A DNA stretch of 64,000 bases from Vespula vulgaris (GCF_905475345.1 NC_066592.1:3047501-3111500); one strand, 5' to 3'. Shown: positions 1 to 12,455, counted from the stretch's first letter. Notes: generated by a model not told the origin, from the sequence alone. Numbers and translations are program-made.

Positions 1-137
1 CAATTTCTTTTTTCTTCCTCTTTTCTTTCTTTCTTTCTTTCTTTCTCTCTCCTCTTTTCTTATTTTTTTCTTCGTCTTTTTATTTCTTTTTGTATCCTCC
101 TTAACAGATTAGATTCAAGTCGAAGGATTTAAATGTT

Positions 138-181
138 CGTTCGTTCGTGAACGAACGAGAGAGAGAGAGAGAGAGAGAGAA
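138..181 (+). repeat. CGTTCGTTC hairpin merging into (GA)n
   Basis: CGTTCGTTC (138-146), a GT loop and GAACGAACG (149-157) form a 9-bp perfect inverted repeat continuous with a GA array. Confidence 0.9.
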
Positions 182-458
182 TAGATATTATTTATTTAAT
201 TACATATTATATTTGATCTATAATAACAGCTTCGTATTATAATAATAATCATATATGAATAATATTAATAATAATTCAAAGTATATGTAAATGTTTTAGT
301 TGAATTTGTTAGAGTTCTGAAAGATATTTTAATGCGAAAAGTACGATCCTACGAAATTCCGAACGATCTTACATAACCCGTAGTGCACCCTCGAGTTTCC
401 GAAGGAATAACGAATAAAAGGAGGGTGAGAGAAATAGAAGAAGAAGAAAAGAAAAAGA

Positions 459-463
459 GGAAG

Positions 464-493
<30 letters not shown>
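459..493 (+). repeat. (GAA)n
   Basis: About eleven GAA units. Confidence 0.95.
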
Positions 494-497
<4 letters not shown>

Positions 498-611
498 CAC
501 CGGAACCGTTAATCACGCTTGCGAACTATTCGAAGCACATTTTTCATTGACGTACCGTAACGCGATGGAAGCCGCGTGTCGACGTTTATGAAAGTGGTAG
601 TGGAAAGATCA

Positions 612-669
612 TAGTGGTAGTAATAGTAGTAGTAGTGGTGGTGGTGGTAGTGGTGGTGGTGGTGGTAGT
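612..669 (+). repeat. (GGT/AGT)n
   Basis: G/T-rich trinucleotide array. A similar GGT array recurs at 11548-11660. Confidence 0.93.
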
Positions 670-1141
670 GATGAAGAGAAGGGTGCTCGATGGGGGAAGG
701 ATTCGGTAATTATTCGCCATAGGCTTGAAAAATTGCTGCCTGATCCCGAAATCGATAGTCTCGCTCTCGAATGTCTCTTTTCTCTCTTTCTCTTTCTCTG
801 TCTCTCTTTCTCCTTTGCACCCTTCTTAGGTGGCATCGTACGTAGCATTTTCCAAGGACGAAAAGGGTGTCCCGAAAAAGCGACCACCCTCCAAACGTAG
901 CAACCCCCACGATAGGGCCACATTATAAGAATAACGTATCGGTATCGTAATAAGGAAACGATTGGATGCGTACCGAGTACGTACGAGAAAGAAAGAGAGG
1001 AATGGTACTAGGAGGGGTGGTAGTCACCTTCGTCGAGCTTTAACCTTTACGTTTGCCTTCACTATCTTCTCATTTTGCTCGAGACTATTATTCATACGAC
1101 GTTCCAGGGATCTTCTCCCGTGCTTGCCTGGGTTATATCTT

Positions 1142-1216
1142 TTTATATATATATATGTATATGTATGTATGTATAAAAAGATATATATACACACACACAC
1201 ATATATATATATATGT
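1142..1216 (+). repeat. Compound TA / TATG / CA array
   Basis: TA, TATG, then AC and TA dinucleotides. Confidence 0.93.
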
Positions 1217-1290
1217 ACTGTATCTAGCGAGAAGGTAATTCGAAGGTGACGCAACGCTTTTGCTCTTTATCTCGCGAAAATATATGTAAA

Positions 1291-1336
1291 AGATAGATAG
1301 ATTGATAGATAGATAAATAGATAAATAGATAGATAG
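1291..1336 (+). repeat. (GATA)n with AAAT variants
   Basis: Tetranucleotide array of GATA units with GATT and AATA variants. Confidence 0.92.
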
Positions 1337-3095
1337 AGTGATGGGAGAAAGAGAGAGAGAAAGCTTCGCGTTTAATTCTTCTTTCACGATGTATTCATAA
1401 AGACGTATAAGCGGTCGTTACGCCGGAAAAAGAGATTAAGATCGAAGGGCCCTTTGAAGGGATTAAAGCGGAAAATCAAAAATAATTCTCTCCTGTGGGC
1501 GACATCTCGTAGCCGTGGCCTAACGCAATAATCCCTTTTCGTCGCGACGGTTTAAGGGTCGCACTCGTAGAGTGCTGAGACTCGATTACGTCGGGTTCTC
1601 CTTCGAGACGAAAAAACAGATCTCGAATGGCCCCATCCCGGAATTTGGAACGTAGATATCTTTGTTTTTTCTTAAATTCTTTTCTTAACGATTCTAATTT
1701 CTAAAATATTTTGGTGACTTTATACTCGTACGTTTTGCATTCGCTCCCACCTTCAATGCGATCACTTTCTTTCGCTAAACAAGACGATCGTAGTTTTCAT
1801 CAAAGAAAAAAACAGGAAAAAAGAGTAAAATTTTGTTTCTAATAACATTAAAATTCTTCGATTAAGTAGTATCAATTTCTCAAGAAAGAAAAAAAAGAAA
1901 AAGAAAAAGAAAAAGGAAATGAAAAAAATAAATGTTAACGATGGAAATAATTGCAATTATCGGCACGAAAAAAAAAAAAATAAAAAATAAAGGAAACGAT
2001 AGTAAGCGTTACCCAGACAAAATATCTCTACAAGATGAATACCTACGGTAGACGAGAACGAATTAAATGGATGGAGAAGTAAGGTGGGATTCAGGCCGGC
2101 AGGGTAATCGGCTCGGCTCGGCTCGTCTCTCGCGAGACTTCACGACGAGCCGATGTATAATTTATATAAAACGGCATTAAATTGTCTATGTCGGGGTGTG
2201 TGCGGCTTCTGGCTGGTTCGCGACGTTCAACGTTGAACCAGGAGGGTATATAAGACTTTCGATGTAGGAGGGATGAGAATGGGTGATAGGTTACGGTAAC
2301 ACCGTTAGTGGTAGACGGCGGAGTAAAGAGGGAGGGAGAGGATGAAGGAAGAATGTTGGAAGGGAACTGAAGAAAAGAGAAAGAGAGAGAAAGAGAGGAT
2401 AACGTGTCGACTAACGATTCGTGAGAAAAAGAGAAGAAGAAAAATAAGAAGGAACTGCTGCGTGGAATCAACGAGGACATATTAGTTCGACTTAAGGCGT
2501 GGCATAATGATCCTGTGACGAAACCATCTTATTCCGTGACACAACGGAAAGTAGTGAGTGCTGGCATTTGTGTGTGTGAAAGAGAGATAGAGATAAAGGA
2601 AGTAAGAGTAAGATAGAAAGTTGTAAGGGGTGGCTCCGTTACGACAGGGGGTTGCGGCCAGTCAGGCGAGAATAAGTGCGACTTACACCGACCACGTTGA
2701 TTGTGAGCCTTGACTGCTCGCGTTAAGAAGGTCCTGCGCTATTGCAGTATAAAATAATGTCATTCATAGTGGGGGTAGTGATGTTGGTAATGGTGGTGGT
2801 GGTGGTGGTGGTTAGGGTAGGAGAAAATGACGGCGAGGAGGAGGGTAAAGCTTTAAACTCGGCATCAAACGCCAAAGGACCTCTACCCTCGCTGCAAATT
2901 TTTATTCATTGACACTACACGGCCGAGCACCCTTGAGGAATATTCCTTTTTGGAGCTACGAAAAACTTCTAGAGAGAATATAGACTCCTATCTTTTATAT
3001 ACTGATACGAAGATGTATAGGTTTATAATAATTATTTTTAAAACGATGCTATAATTTAATCAAATAATCGAGTTTCATTCGAATTGATATTCTAT

Positions 3096-3138
<43 letters not shown>

Positions 3139-3933
3139 ATGTATATCACAAATAGATATATTTAATTAACAATTTAGATAACTATTTATTATTATATATA
3201 TAGCGAAGAATTAATATAAAATCGATATAATTCTTAATTGAAATTTTTTGACGGATATAAAAATGCTTCTCTCTCTCTCTCTCTCTCTCTCCTTCCCTTT
3301 ATCTTATCTATCTCTCTATCTTTCTCGTGTATCAACGTAAAACGATGTCACGCGAGGAACTCGTCGTTTCTTCGGGCATGGAAGATCGTGGCCGAGGGTT
3401 TGGGATAAAGTTGCGAGCCGAAGAAACTCGGAAGTCCATAAATCACGCGAAGAACCGCAGGGATCCCGAAGAAGGAAGAGATCGGCTCGGATCGCAAATG
3501 TGCGAACGTGCGTGTGTTACGAGTAGAAAATAAATGTGTGTAAACGTGATACGTGCATAGATACGTCGTACATGCATACGTACATGTATGCTTATATACA
3601 TACATACATATATTTCGGTAGGGGTTTTCTGCTCCTTATTTACTCTAAAAGGTAAAGGAAAAAAAAAAGAAGAAAAAAAAAATGTTGGTCGGTGTCCATC
3701 TATACTTCGATGGGTGCAGACCGCAAAGGCTGACCGTTCTCACAGTAAATATATCGAAGTGAATTGCAACTTCGTCCCTAATCCGAACGTGAAAAGGCCG
3801 CATGCTGGAGCCGTGATCCATGGCCTCGAACTAAATTCACATTGAATTTATAAGGACGTTTATGGGGAAAGCAAAAGAGAGATAGATAGAGATCGTATAT
3901 CTTTCTTTTTTATTTTTTTATTATATTTTGTTT

Positions 3934-3950
3934 CATCATCATCATCATCA

Positions 3951-4032
<82 letters not shown>
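3934..4032 (+). repeat. (CAT)n followed by (TTA)n
   Basis: About seven CAT units run directly into about 26 TTA units. Read from the other strand the array encodes Asp and then poly-Asn, an artefact of the repeat. Confidence 0.97.
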
Positions 4033-4080
4033 GATTTCTTTTTGATGGATCATTGATTACCATCTCGTACATTCAAAAGA

Positions 4081-4450
4081 GATAACGTTCGTAATTCCTT
4101 CACATGACTACAAAACCCAATAAACCTCTTAAGGCTTAATTGTGAAACATCCGAAGTTAGCTTTTAGGTGGAAGACATTAGCAAAACCGAGCTCACCTTT
4201 TCTCCGGCCAATTACAAGAGATTTCGCGGTAATCCTATTACACATACGCACGCACACACATTAGCTCATTATCGCATAACCGTACTCCGTACGAGCGTAT
4301 CAACCGCTTAGTTTCGATTGTCCGAAGGATTTCTGGTAAAATGTTAATGGCGAGTCTTCTTTGAGCCGATACCACTCCACCTTTCAGGAATCGTTACTTC
4401 GCAAACAAACGAGGAGGATCGGCTTTGTCCTTTGTGTGTCTATCTCTTTG
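4081..4450. other. Repeat-poor island, possible conserved non-coding element
   Basis: About 370 bases of normal complexity in an otherwise repetitive region, with AT-rich homeodomain-like cores (GCTTAATTGTG near 4134, CCAATTAC near 4208). No ORF of note. Regulatory function is only inferred from the lack of repeats. Confidence 0.2.
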
Positions 4451-5062
4451 TCGTTTATATTAATTTTTATTTAACCGATTAGTTCGTGTATCAAGAGAAA
4501 AAAAAAAGAAAATGAAAAAAAGAATTAAATACGATTTCTCGATGATATAGTACGAGCTCTTAACAACGAAGAAAAAGATTTGCTCGTTCATGTATCTATA
4601 TAAACCTATAGACAGACATATACATATATACATATATATATATATACATATATACCGATGGAAGAACCTTATCCGAAGGAACGTCCGAGATTTTATTTAG
4701 ATCCCGGCGATCCGACGGCAATAAATGCGAAACGTTTCGGTCTTACGAAGACGATCGAAGGGTGGTAGCAGAGTGCGGGCATTTAGGAGGGCGTCCGATG
4801 TCCACACCTCTGTTGTCAGCTAATGCTTGGCCATTGTAAGGGGTCGACGCTCGTAAGCGTAGCGAATCTTCTCCGGTGGATTCGGTATAACGTTCGAGAG
4901 GATGGAGAAAGAGTACGAGAAAGAGAGATGAAGAGATAGGAACAAGAAAGAGATAGAGGAAGAAAGAGAGAGAGAGAGAGACTAAAGGTTAGAAAAAAGG
5001 AAAGAAGTAGAGAAAAAAGTAGAAGTCAAGGAAGTGGTACGTATCGTTTGTTGGAGAAAGAG

Positions 5063-5066
<4 letters not shown>

Positions 5067-5106
<40 letters not shown>
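5067..5106 (+). repeat. (GA)n
   Basis: About twenty GA units. Confidence 0.95.
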
Positions 5107-5108
<2 letters not shown>

Positions 5109-6286
5109 GGGAGAAAGAATTTCACGAATTCCACTGCTTATTCGTTTCAGCCCTCTTTACCCTCTCCTTTCAGTTCAGTACTGGCCTATCGCACGCCGAC
5201 AATCCGGCTAAATCTCTTCCACCATAAACGGCTAAACAAAGAGGTCCATTCTTCGGGTTGCGCCAAACCCTACTCACCTCGCCCTTCTTCTTTCGTGTCT
5301 CAATGCGACACCCCCAGCGACCTGTCCTCCTACTCTCACCCTTATCGGACTTGTCCACCACTTACGATCATCCATCTGAAGCCCCCTTCCTTCTACCAAC
5401 GAGATAGTTCTTCCGTCTACGTTCACCAAGAGAAAGAAAGAAAAAAAAAAGAGACAGACGGAGAGACAGAGATAGACACACACACGCACAAAAAAGAGAG
5501 AAAGAGAGAGAGAGAGAAATGTAGCCATTGTCCATGACTTTTTTCGCGATACACCTTCGAACCTATCCAAGAGATCTTTCCATCCCCCTTTCGGTGAAAC
5601 GCGTTTAGATCTTACGTCCATTTTGGATTTGTGGCGGGACCCTGACGAAGAGTGATGAACGACCATTCCTACTTTTCTCCCAAGTCGAACTAGCAGGGGA
5701 TACGATTTTTCGATTGGCCTAGCGATACTTTATCAGTCCTGATCGGCTCTTCTCGTTAGAATCTCTCAGGTCTGGCTGTTTACTCAAAGTACCTACTTAC
5801 TTACTTACTCACTTACTTTCTTACTTACTTCCTTACTCTCCTTTGAGATTTTCAAGCGGATCGAAGAGAACAAGCGGTAGAGAGGAGTTTCCATAGTACT
5901 TGCTCTAAAACGTGAATTACGTCGTAAGAAAGAGAGAAAGAAAGAGAGAAAGAAAAGGAAAAAGAAAAGGAAAGAAAGAAAAAAATAGAAAGAATAGAAA
6001 GGTTCGTTGGTAGAGGTCTGATACAGTCCCTCCTAACCCATAATAAAAGAAGGCAGATTAATGCCTTCGGTCTTGAATCCAATCAACATTATTCCGACAA
6101 TAGTCCGCCAGGCAATACCCTTCCTACCCTCTGGCAGTGGCGATATTATCAACAGGCCACCCAGCACAGGCACCTTCTTCCAACGAGACTCGTCTCATCT
6201 CCCTTCCCAACCCACCTCAACTCTCCTCGCTCCACCCCATAGCCTGTATAACGTCTTTTTCTTTACCCTCTACTCTAAGACTTTGC

Positions 6287-6331
6287 TTCTCCTCCTCCTC
6301 CTCCTCCTCCTCCTCCTCCTCCTCCTCCTCT
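6287..6331 (+). repeat. (CTC)n
   Basis: About fifteen CTC units. Confidence 0.95.
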
Positions 6332-7861
6332 TACTTCTCTTCCTTCTTTACACTTTCGCACCACCATCTTGAAAACAGCGGCCCTGTCGTCGTTTCACAG
6401 AAAAAGACACCTAGAGAACCCGCCGGTGCGCTCTTAATTCCACGAGCGCCGATGATAAGTATGCTAACAAGAGTGCCGGTGCCGTCGGTGTGAACGCTCG
6501 ATCTTAAGGGACGGGGAAAAGAAGCAAAAGGGCGAGAGGGGAAAGAGTTGGCTGGGTGGGTGGTTAGGTGCGGGATGCCACCACAAAGAAGTGTGAGTCG
6601 TCTACTACTGGTGGCAAGACTTCGAGGGTTGCTTCTTAAAGCCAAATTAACGCGACGCTCGCATAAACGGTGCCGACTTTTCCGTCAATGTTAATACCTA
6701 CCAGAGGGCCATTAGCCGATCGAACCACCCTCCAGAGCAAAAGGACACACAGGGAGAGAGAGAGAACAGGAGGAGAAGGGCCGATTGGTGATGAGGAGTT
6801 AGGGGTGAAAGGGGGTTACGCGATCAACGTTCACTCGAGTCGAACGGCTTCTTTTTTTCTTTCTGTCTTTTTTTTCTCTTCTTCTTCTTCTTCTTCTTCT
6901 TCTTCTTTCTTTCCAGGCCACATCTCCCCACCAGGAGCTCTCCTTAATCGTCGATGCGATAAATCAGCCCGAGGAAAGGAGAGAAAAAAAAAATACCTAC
7001 GCGAGAGAGGATCGCGAACGCGATAAGCGTGACCGAACATCCCTCTTCTTACTACGAATAGTCGTCCTGTTCTTCGAGTCGACAAGGGTAGGAGACGGGG
7101 AGGTTTGGGCTCGTTGAAAGATCACAACCATTTCCCTTTTATCATTAACGAGTCTAGAATTTTTGTCCAATTCACAACATCGATGGAATGTTCGTTCGAA
7201 ATCTTCGTTTTCTCTCTTTACAATCTTCTCATATCATATCGTGCCTGGTCGAAAAACTTTTATATCCATTCTTCGATTATATATTAAAAATTTTCTTTGC
7301 TTCTTGACATTGTAAAAAGGTAGAAAAAAACGGACGATCCGTAGATATGAATTTAACCATCTTACAAGATTACCAACGTACAAATTTTCGTTTAAAAATA
7401 TACGATCTACTTTAACGAATGAACGAACAAATAGATAAGTAAATAAATGAAAAATAAATAAGTAAAAAAGAAGAAGAAAGAACAACAAATGTATACAAAA
7501 TTTTTCATATACCTTTCTTGCTATAACGACGACTGATCGACCAACCGACCGACCAACCGACCGACCGATCGACCGAGGCACGAGCGTAACGAAAATAAAA
7601 GGAAGCACAGGGCGGTGGTAAGGAAAAGGGGTGAAAGACGTTGGCTGGCGGCAGGGCTGCTAGCCGTTAGTAACCTACGTTGAATCTATAAAGGAGTGTT
7701 TTACGAGGGTGGATAATGCGATGAACGATGCGAACGGCGAGCGGTCATGCCTAAAGAACGCGCGTAACCGGACGACCGCCCTCCTCCTTCTTTTACGGAT
7801 CCTCGCTAACCGGGCGGTTTTTGAGCGTGCGAGAGAGAAAGGAAGAAAGAAAGAGAGAAAA

Positions 7862-7952
7862 AGAGAGAGAGAGAGAGAGAGAGAATTGAACGGTGGTTTT
7901 CGAGAAAAGAAGGAAAGAAGGAAGGAAGGAAGGAAGGAAGAAAGGAAGGAAG
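7862..7952 (+). repeat. (GA)n plus (GAAG)n
   Basis: Two purine arrays separated by about 25 unique bases. Confidence 0.93.
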
Positions 7953-8391
7953 GGTGAGGTCGCCTCGAGGAAGCGGTTTCGTTCGTTTTCAGAACGAACG
8001 TTGCTGGTGGAGGTGTACTTGCTGTGTAAGGAGCTAGGGAGAGGTTGGAAGGGAGGTTGAAAAGGTCGGAGAGGGGATGACGAGGAGGGGGTGGACGGTC
8101 CACGGCCCATAATATATCAATTCCGTATTCTAATGTCCAGGCGGTTAATCCAAAAAGCGTCGACTCTGCGGAAACCTAAGCGGTCGTGGCGCCTTTCGTT
8201 TCCTGCGGAGGGTGACCCTCTCTCCTTCCTCCCCTCTCTATCTACCTCTCTCTCTCTCTCTCTCTCTTTCTCTTTCGCCATTCTCTTTCTTCCCTCTCTT
8301 ATCCTGTCTCATCGTGTCGCGAGAGAGAAATAAGGGGTGTCCGTACGTCTACGTCGTCGTCACGTATGAACTCAGTCCTTTTCTCTCTTTC

Positions 8392-8421
8392 TCTCTCTCT
8401 TTCTCTCTATCTATCTATATA

Positions 8422-8469
<48 letters not shown>

Positions 8470-8512
8470 CTTATCCATCTATCTATCTATCTATCTGTCT
8501 ATCTATCTTTCT
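8392..8512 (+). repeat. CT then (TCTA)/(TCTG)n
   Basis: A tetranucleotide TCTA array with TCTG variants, preceded by CT dinucleotides. Confidence 0.95.
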
Positions 8513-8532
8513 TTCACTCTGTTAATACGCAG

Positions 8533-8659
8533 CTACGAGAAAGAGTCTATCGGGTTCTCCTCAAAGTCACCAGCACGAATCCTCGGTGTCAGCATCCGAA
8601 TCGCGGATTCGGATAATTGTAAAGAGACAAAAGTCTGTGGTTCCACTGGTACCTGCAAG
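8533..8659 (+). other. Very weak candidate exon with cysteine spacing
   Basis: After a (TCTA)n tract, TAATACGCAG|CTACGAG could be an acceptor (AG 8531-8532). The frame that begins at the acceptor's AG reads SYEKESIGFSSKSPARILG, passes through DSDNCKETKVCGSTGTCK, and reaches AAG|GTTGTG at 8660, a weak donor. The Cys spacing superficially recalls an EGF-like loop, but the domain is incomplete and the donor is poor. Chance is the more likely explanation. Confidence 0.1.
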
Positions 8660-10320
8660 GTTGTGATATTTAATCCTTTCGAGAGTGACCGAGCAGAGAA
8701 GAATCAATACTTTCGATTTGATTCGAACGTATCGATTATTTAGATATCGATCGATCGGTCGATTAATAACTTAAAGACCAATATTAAGCGTTCAAACTAC
8801 GTTATATAATTTTCATTGCAACGTACACCCTATTTCGCTCTATGAATCATATGTAATGAGAGCCATAAAAGAGAAAGAGAAGGAGAAAGAAAGCGAGAGA
8901 GAAAGAGACAGGGAAAAAAAGAAGAAAAAGAAAGGTGCGAAACGGCGAGGCGCGCGGTGAAAAAGGAGGAGTCCTTGGAGTGGCGCGAACTATTTAAAAG
9001 CGCGCGTCCGCTCGAATTCTCAGCGCTAGTAAATTACCCGAAAAAAGAAATAATCGTTGGTCATCTCCCTTGCGTCTCACCTCTCTCCGGTGAACCTGCC
9101 TCCGACGTTGCGTCACCTCTCGTCCGCGTCGTTTCTCTTCTCCGCTTCTAGAACGACCCAAACTCCTCTCCTCGAGCCAAGCTCCCTCTCTTCTTCTCTC
9201 TTTCTCTCTCTCTCTCTCTTACTCTCGTTCTCGTTGGAGGAGGAGATATCGTCGAGCGGGTCTCTTCTCCGCCCTAAAAAAGAAAGAAAGAAAAAAAAAG
9301 AGAAAAAAGGAAAAAAAAGAAAAAAGCAAGGAAAGAAGAAAAAAACCCTCCTCCTCCCCGTTCCCCACCTCCTTCTCTCCTCTTCGCGACGAGCGTCGCG
9401 GTCTGAGATAAAAAATTAGCCGGAGTTGCAAACGTTTCCACCTTAAATCATATATTTATCGCGACATTAATTCAACCCTTTTAGGTGGCCCTTTTTTCCT
9501 GGCGGCCACTCGCCACGAAGCATCGTCGGTAGAAAGAGAGAGAAAGAGAGAGAGAGAGAGAAAGTAAAACCCTTCTCTACTGTAGACTGCACTACCTACC
9601 CTTTTTCACTGTCTTTCTCTCTCTTCCCCCCCCCCCTCTCTCTTGCTCTCTCCCCTTCTCTATTCCATCCACTTCCTTTACCCCTTTCGAGCTGGACGAC
9701 AGGCCGTTACCTCGCTAATTTCTCAGATTCAAGTATTTTTATGTACCGTCGCGCGTACCCGACTAGGGTAAATCCTACCGTTTATTATTTAGATGGAGAG
9801 AGAGAAAAGAGAGAGAGAGAGAGATAGAGAGAGAGAGAGACGTGGAGAAAAAGGAGAACAAGAAGGTTCGCTCTTTTACTTCCTCCATTCTTCCTCATCG
9901 TCCACGTGCGTGGGCGTAACGAGTTACGAAGTACTCCCTCTCACTCTCTTTCTCTCTCTCCGGCGAATATGCGATGAGAATACATCGAGAGGGTAGAACA
10001 TGTATGTTCTTCTATCTTTCTCTTATCCCTTGCCCTTTTCCTCTGACGAAGGATTCTCGTTATCTCGTCTTAAAACTCCATCCCTCCCCCAGCCACCCTT
10101 ATAACAGAACGATTATTCTTTCTCGACGTTCGTTTCGAAACGTTACTTTCGTAAATCCATCGTTAACTCGACGTCATTAATTTTATTTCTCTTTAACTTT
10201 ATTTTCTTTATTTTGTTTGTTTCTTCTTTATTTATTTTTATTTTAGTTTTCTTTATATACATGCGTATATGTATATATATATATATATATGTGTGTGTTT
10301 ACACATATACATATATATGC
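8660..10320. other. Repeat-rich non-coding DNA
   Basis: GA-rich at 8868-8935, CT at 9190-9225, an A-rich purine tract at 9278-9345, GA at 9531-9563 and 9794-9841, and TA/TG/CA at 10259-10320. No gene seen. Confidence 0.5.
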
Positions 10321-10680
10321 ATTTGACCCTTTTACTCGTAGACACGGGCGAGCATGTAGAACCGTACGTGTTTAAAGTGGAACACAGTAGTTAACGTGCT
10401 AAGACCGAAAACGTTTGGAATAATCTCGAAGCGAGTTCTCGTAGTCGGGATTATTACGGATCGTCGCAACATCATCGAGCCCGACGAAGTCGAGGGAAGC
10501 ATTATTCACGGTGAAATACAAAACGGTGAAATAGCCAGGCCGGGGTCCTTAAACGTGCCGGGCCCCCTCATGTTTACTTAATAAATACATATTTGGTATA
10601 CGGCCTGGTACATAAGCCGAGCGAGCCGGCTGCGAGCCTATTTTTGCGTTCGCTCTTGTTGTCATAGGACCGGGCCGATG
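10321..10680. other. Repeat-poor island, possible cis-regulatory element
   Basis: About 360 bases of high complexity bounded by TA and CT arrays. It includes a forkhead-type core TGTTTAC near 10571, GGGCCCC near 10560 and several GGTGAAAT-like repeats (GGTGAAATA at 10510 and 10526). An ATG-initiated frame of 61 codons (10396-10581) crosses it but matches no family I know. Confidence 0.25.
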
Positions 10681-10719
10681 GGAGCAGCCTTTCCCTCGAC
10701 GAACCATCGTTGTCCTTGC

Positions 10720-10751
<32 letters not shown>

Positions 10752-11728
10752 CTTTCTCACTCTCTTACTCTCTTCCTCTCTCTCTCTCTCTCTTTCTCTC
10801 TATATGTTTCTTCTACAATGGACCAACCAAAGAGCCGAGATGTATTTTGAGTATATATATAGTAAAAAAGGCCTAATATACAAAATCTTTCGTTGGAATT
10901 TCTCTGGTCGATTCGAGTGGAAGAAACAGCCGAACAAACAAGATATCCTTTTTATCTTTTCTTACGTGAAATCACTAAAATTTCCTCGCCGATAATTTAC
11001 TTTATTGATATATCGAAATACGAAGATATCACGTTCATAGTGACATCAATGTTATTCGTCAAAAAGATCATGGTCCAGTAAGAAATTTTCGAACGACAGT
11101 TATTCACCGATCGCCATTCTCGTCATCGTCGTCGTTGTCGATTCTCAGAGAAACGGGAAACTTATAAAAAAAAAGTGTATCGAAAGGAAAGAAAGAAGGG
11201 TGAACTGAGTAAAGATAGTAGTCATCTGAAGGGAGGACATCGGTACGCGTCTATCGTGCGACGGCTGGCGTCCATGTTCTTTCTCTCTGTCTTCTTTCGT
11301 GAAGTCGCGAGTATGTCGAGAGAACATATGGGAAGGCAGAAAGTAAGAGAGGGAAGGAGAAAGAAAGAGAGAGAAAGAGAGATACGAAGAAGTAGTAGAA
11401 GAAGAAGAAGAAGAAGAAGAAGACTAGTGTTCGAAGACGAAGACGAAGAGGAAGACGAAGATGAAGAAAAGAAAGAGAAGAGAGAGGACACGAGGCAGGC
11501 CACGAGATGTGCCGCTTATGATGTAGTGGTTAGCCCTTGGTGGCGTAGGAGGTGGTGGTGGTGATGGTGGTGGTGGTGGTGGTGGTGGTGGTGGTGGTGA
11601 TGGTAATGGTGGTGGTGTTGGTGCAACTGATGGAGGTGGAGGAGGTGGTAGGAGGTAGGTGGGAGGTGGGAGGTGGCTGCTATCGAGGTAGGGGAGAGCG
11701 GGAGTGCGCGCGAGAAAGAGAAAGAGAT

Positions 11729-11765
<37 letters not shown>

Positions 11766-11989
11766 GAGAGAGAGAGAGAGAGCTCGGTGTGCTTGGTAGA
11801 GGGAAAAGTGGAGTCGGGGTCGGGAGCTCGAGAGAATAGGAGAGGGGGTAGAGAGCAGCAGCGTGTGAGTGCGAGAGGTGGAGGAAGAAGATCGAGCGGG
11901 AGAGGGGAATGGGCGAGGAGGGTGGGAGCGGGTGAGAGGTGGAGGGAACGGGGAAGAGAGAGAGAGAGAGAGAGAGAGACGCTTGAAAG
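10681..11989. other. Repeat-rich DNA upstream of the putative promoter
   Basis: A pyrimidine block (10722-10803) is followed by AT-rich unique DNA (10804-11165), then a purine-dominated run: (GAA)n at 11395-11423, GAAGAC-type hexamers at 11430-11470, (GGT)n at 11548-11660, and GA at 11711-11782 and 11954-11979. On the + strand 11340-11980 is almost wholly G/A-rich. No gene seen. Confidence 0.5.
11548..11660 (+). repeat. (GGT)n with GAT interruptions
   Basis: G/T-rich trinucleotide array, the largest of its class here. Confidence 0.95.
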
Positions 11990-12208
11990 CAGGCCTGTTG
12001 GTTGGTTTCAACTATATTTGTTTATATTTACACAATAAGCAACAGCCCCGCCGGTTCGGGCTCTCTCCGTGCTCGCTATGCTTGTGCCGCATTTAGTGTT
12101 TAGTCCTCGCTACTCGCGCGGCGCGTTAACTTACGGTTCCACGTCGTTCGTCGTCTTCTTCTTCTTCGTTTTCGTGACTCCCACGATACTACGTTCTCGA
12201 GAGAAAGG

Positions 12209-12253
<45 letters not shown>

Positions 12254-12455
12254 CGCATCATCGTCTTTTTATCGCCACGTGCTTCTTGTACGTTGTCCTT
12301 TTTCTTTCCTCTCCTCCTTTTTTTCTTGCCTGTTTTTTTCTCTCTCTCTCTCTTTCTCTCTTTCTCTCTTTTCTTATTGCTCTTTTTTCTTTTTTTATTT
12401 TTTTTCTCTCTAAATACTTCATACTTCATCCAACGAAATACCAACGAAGACGGAC
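11990..12455 (+). other. Putative promoter-proximal 5' UTR exon, donor after 12455
   Basis: Repeat-poor, GC-richer sequence at 12040-12180 (including a GCGCGGCGCG core near 12118) is followed by GA and T/C tracts and by a good donor, GAC|GTAAGT, with GT at 12456. No convincing ORF spans it, so it is best read as a non-coding first exon of the gene whose coding exon lies at 14985. No TATA box or unambiguous initiator was found. The transcription start is not located, and the left boundary is nominal. Confidence 0.25.
12200..12253 (+). repeat. (GA)n in the putative 5' UTR
   Basis: GA array inside the segment proposed as first exon. Confidence 0.93.

Larger units (their letters stand above)
1..4080. 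other. Upstream repeat-rich non-coding DNA
   Basis: No gene seen. Repeats include a T/C tract at 1-90, (GA)n at 157-181, (GAA)n at 459-493, (GGT/AGT)n at 612-669, mixed TA/CA at 1142-1216, (GATA)n at 1291-1336, (GGT)n near 2794-2813, TA at 3092-3134, CT at 3268-3291 and a long CAT/TTA block at 3934-4032. Unique segments at 500-600, 840-1000, 1380-1640 and 2480-2760 show nothing coding. Confidence 0.6.
4451..8530. other. Repeat-rich non-coding DNA
   Basis: Alternating purine and pyrimidine blocks: TA at 4617-4654, GA at 5067-5106, (TTAC)n at 5792-5836, (CTC)n at 6287-6331, (TTC)n at 6876-6907, CCGA-type at 7535-7576, GA and GAAG at 7862-7952, and CT at 8246-8271. The more complex stretches at 5170-5430 and 6060-6250 are C-rich and open in one frame, but lack starts, domains or matched splice sites. 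Confidence 0.5.

Noticed and set aside
5170..5537. Open frame on + with a Ser/Pro/Tyr-rich, protein-like middle
   Set aside because: There is no ATG for the frame, it ends in GA-encoded Lys/Arg/Glu, no matched donor is present, and an overlapping antisense frame is equally open.
6061..6493. Two overlapping + frames beginning MPSVLNP and MAILSTG
   Set aside because: Both run into the (CTC)n array as poly-Leu or poly-Ser, with no family resemblance and no splice support.
11424..12011. 195-codon minus-strand frame rich in Pro and Ser
   Set aside because: It is a direct translation of the GGT and GA arrays read on the opposite strand.
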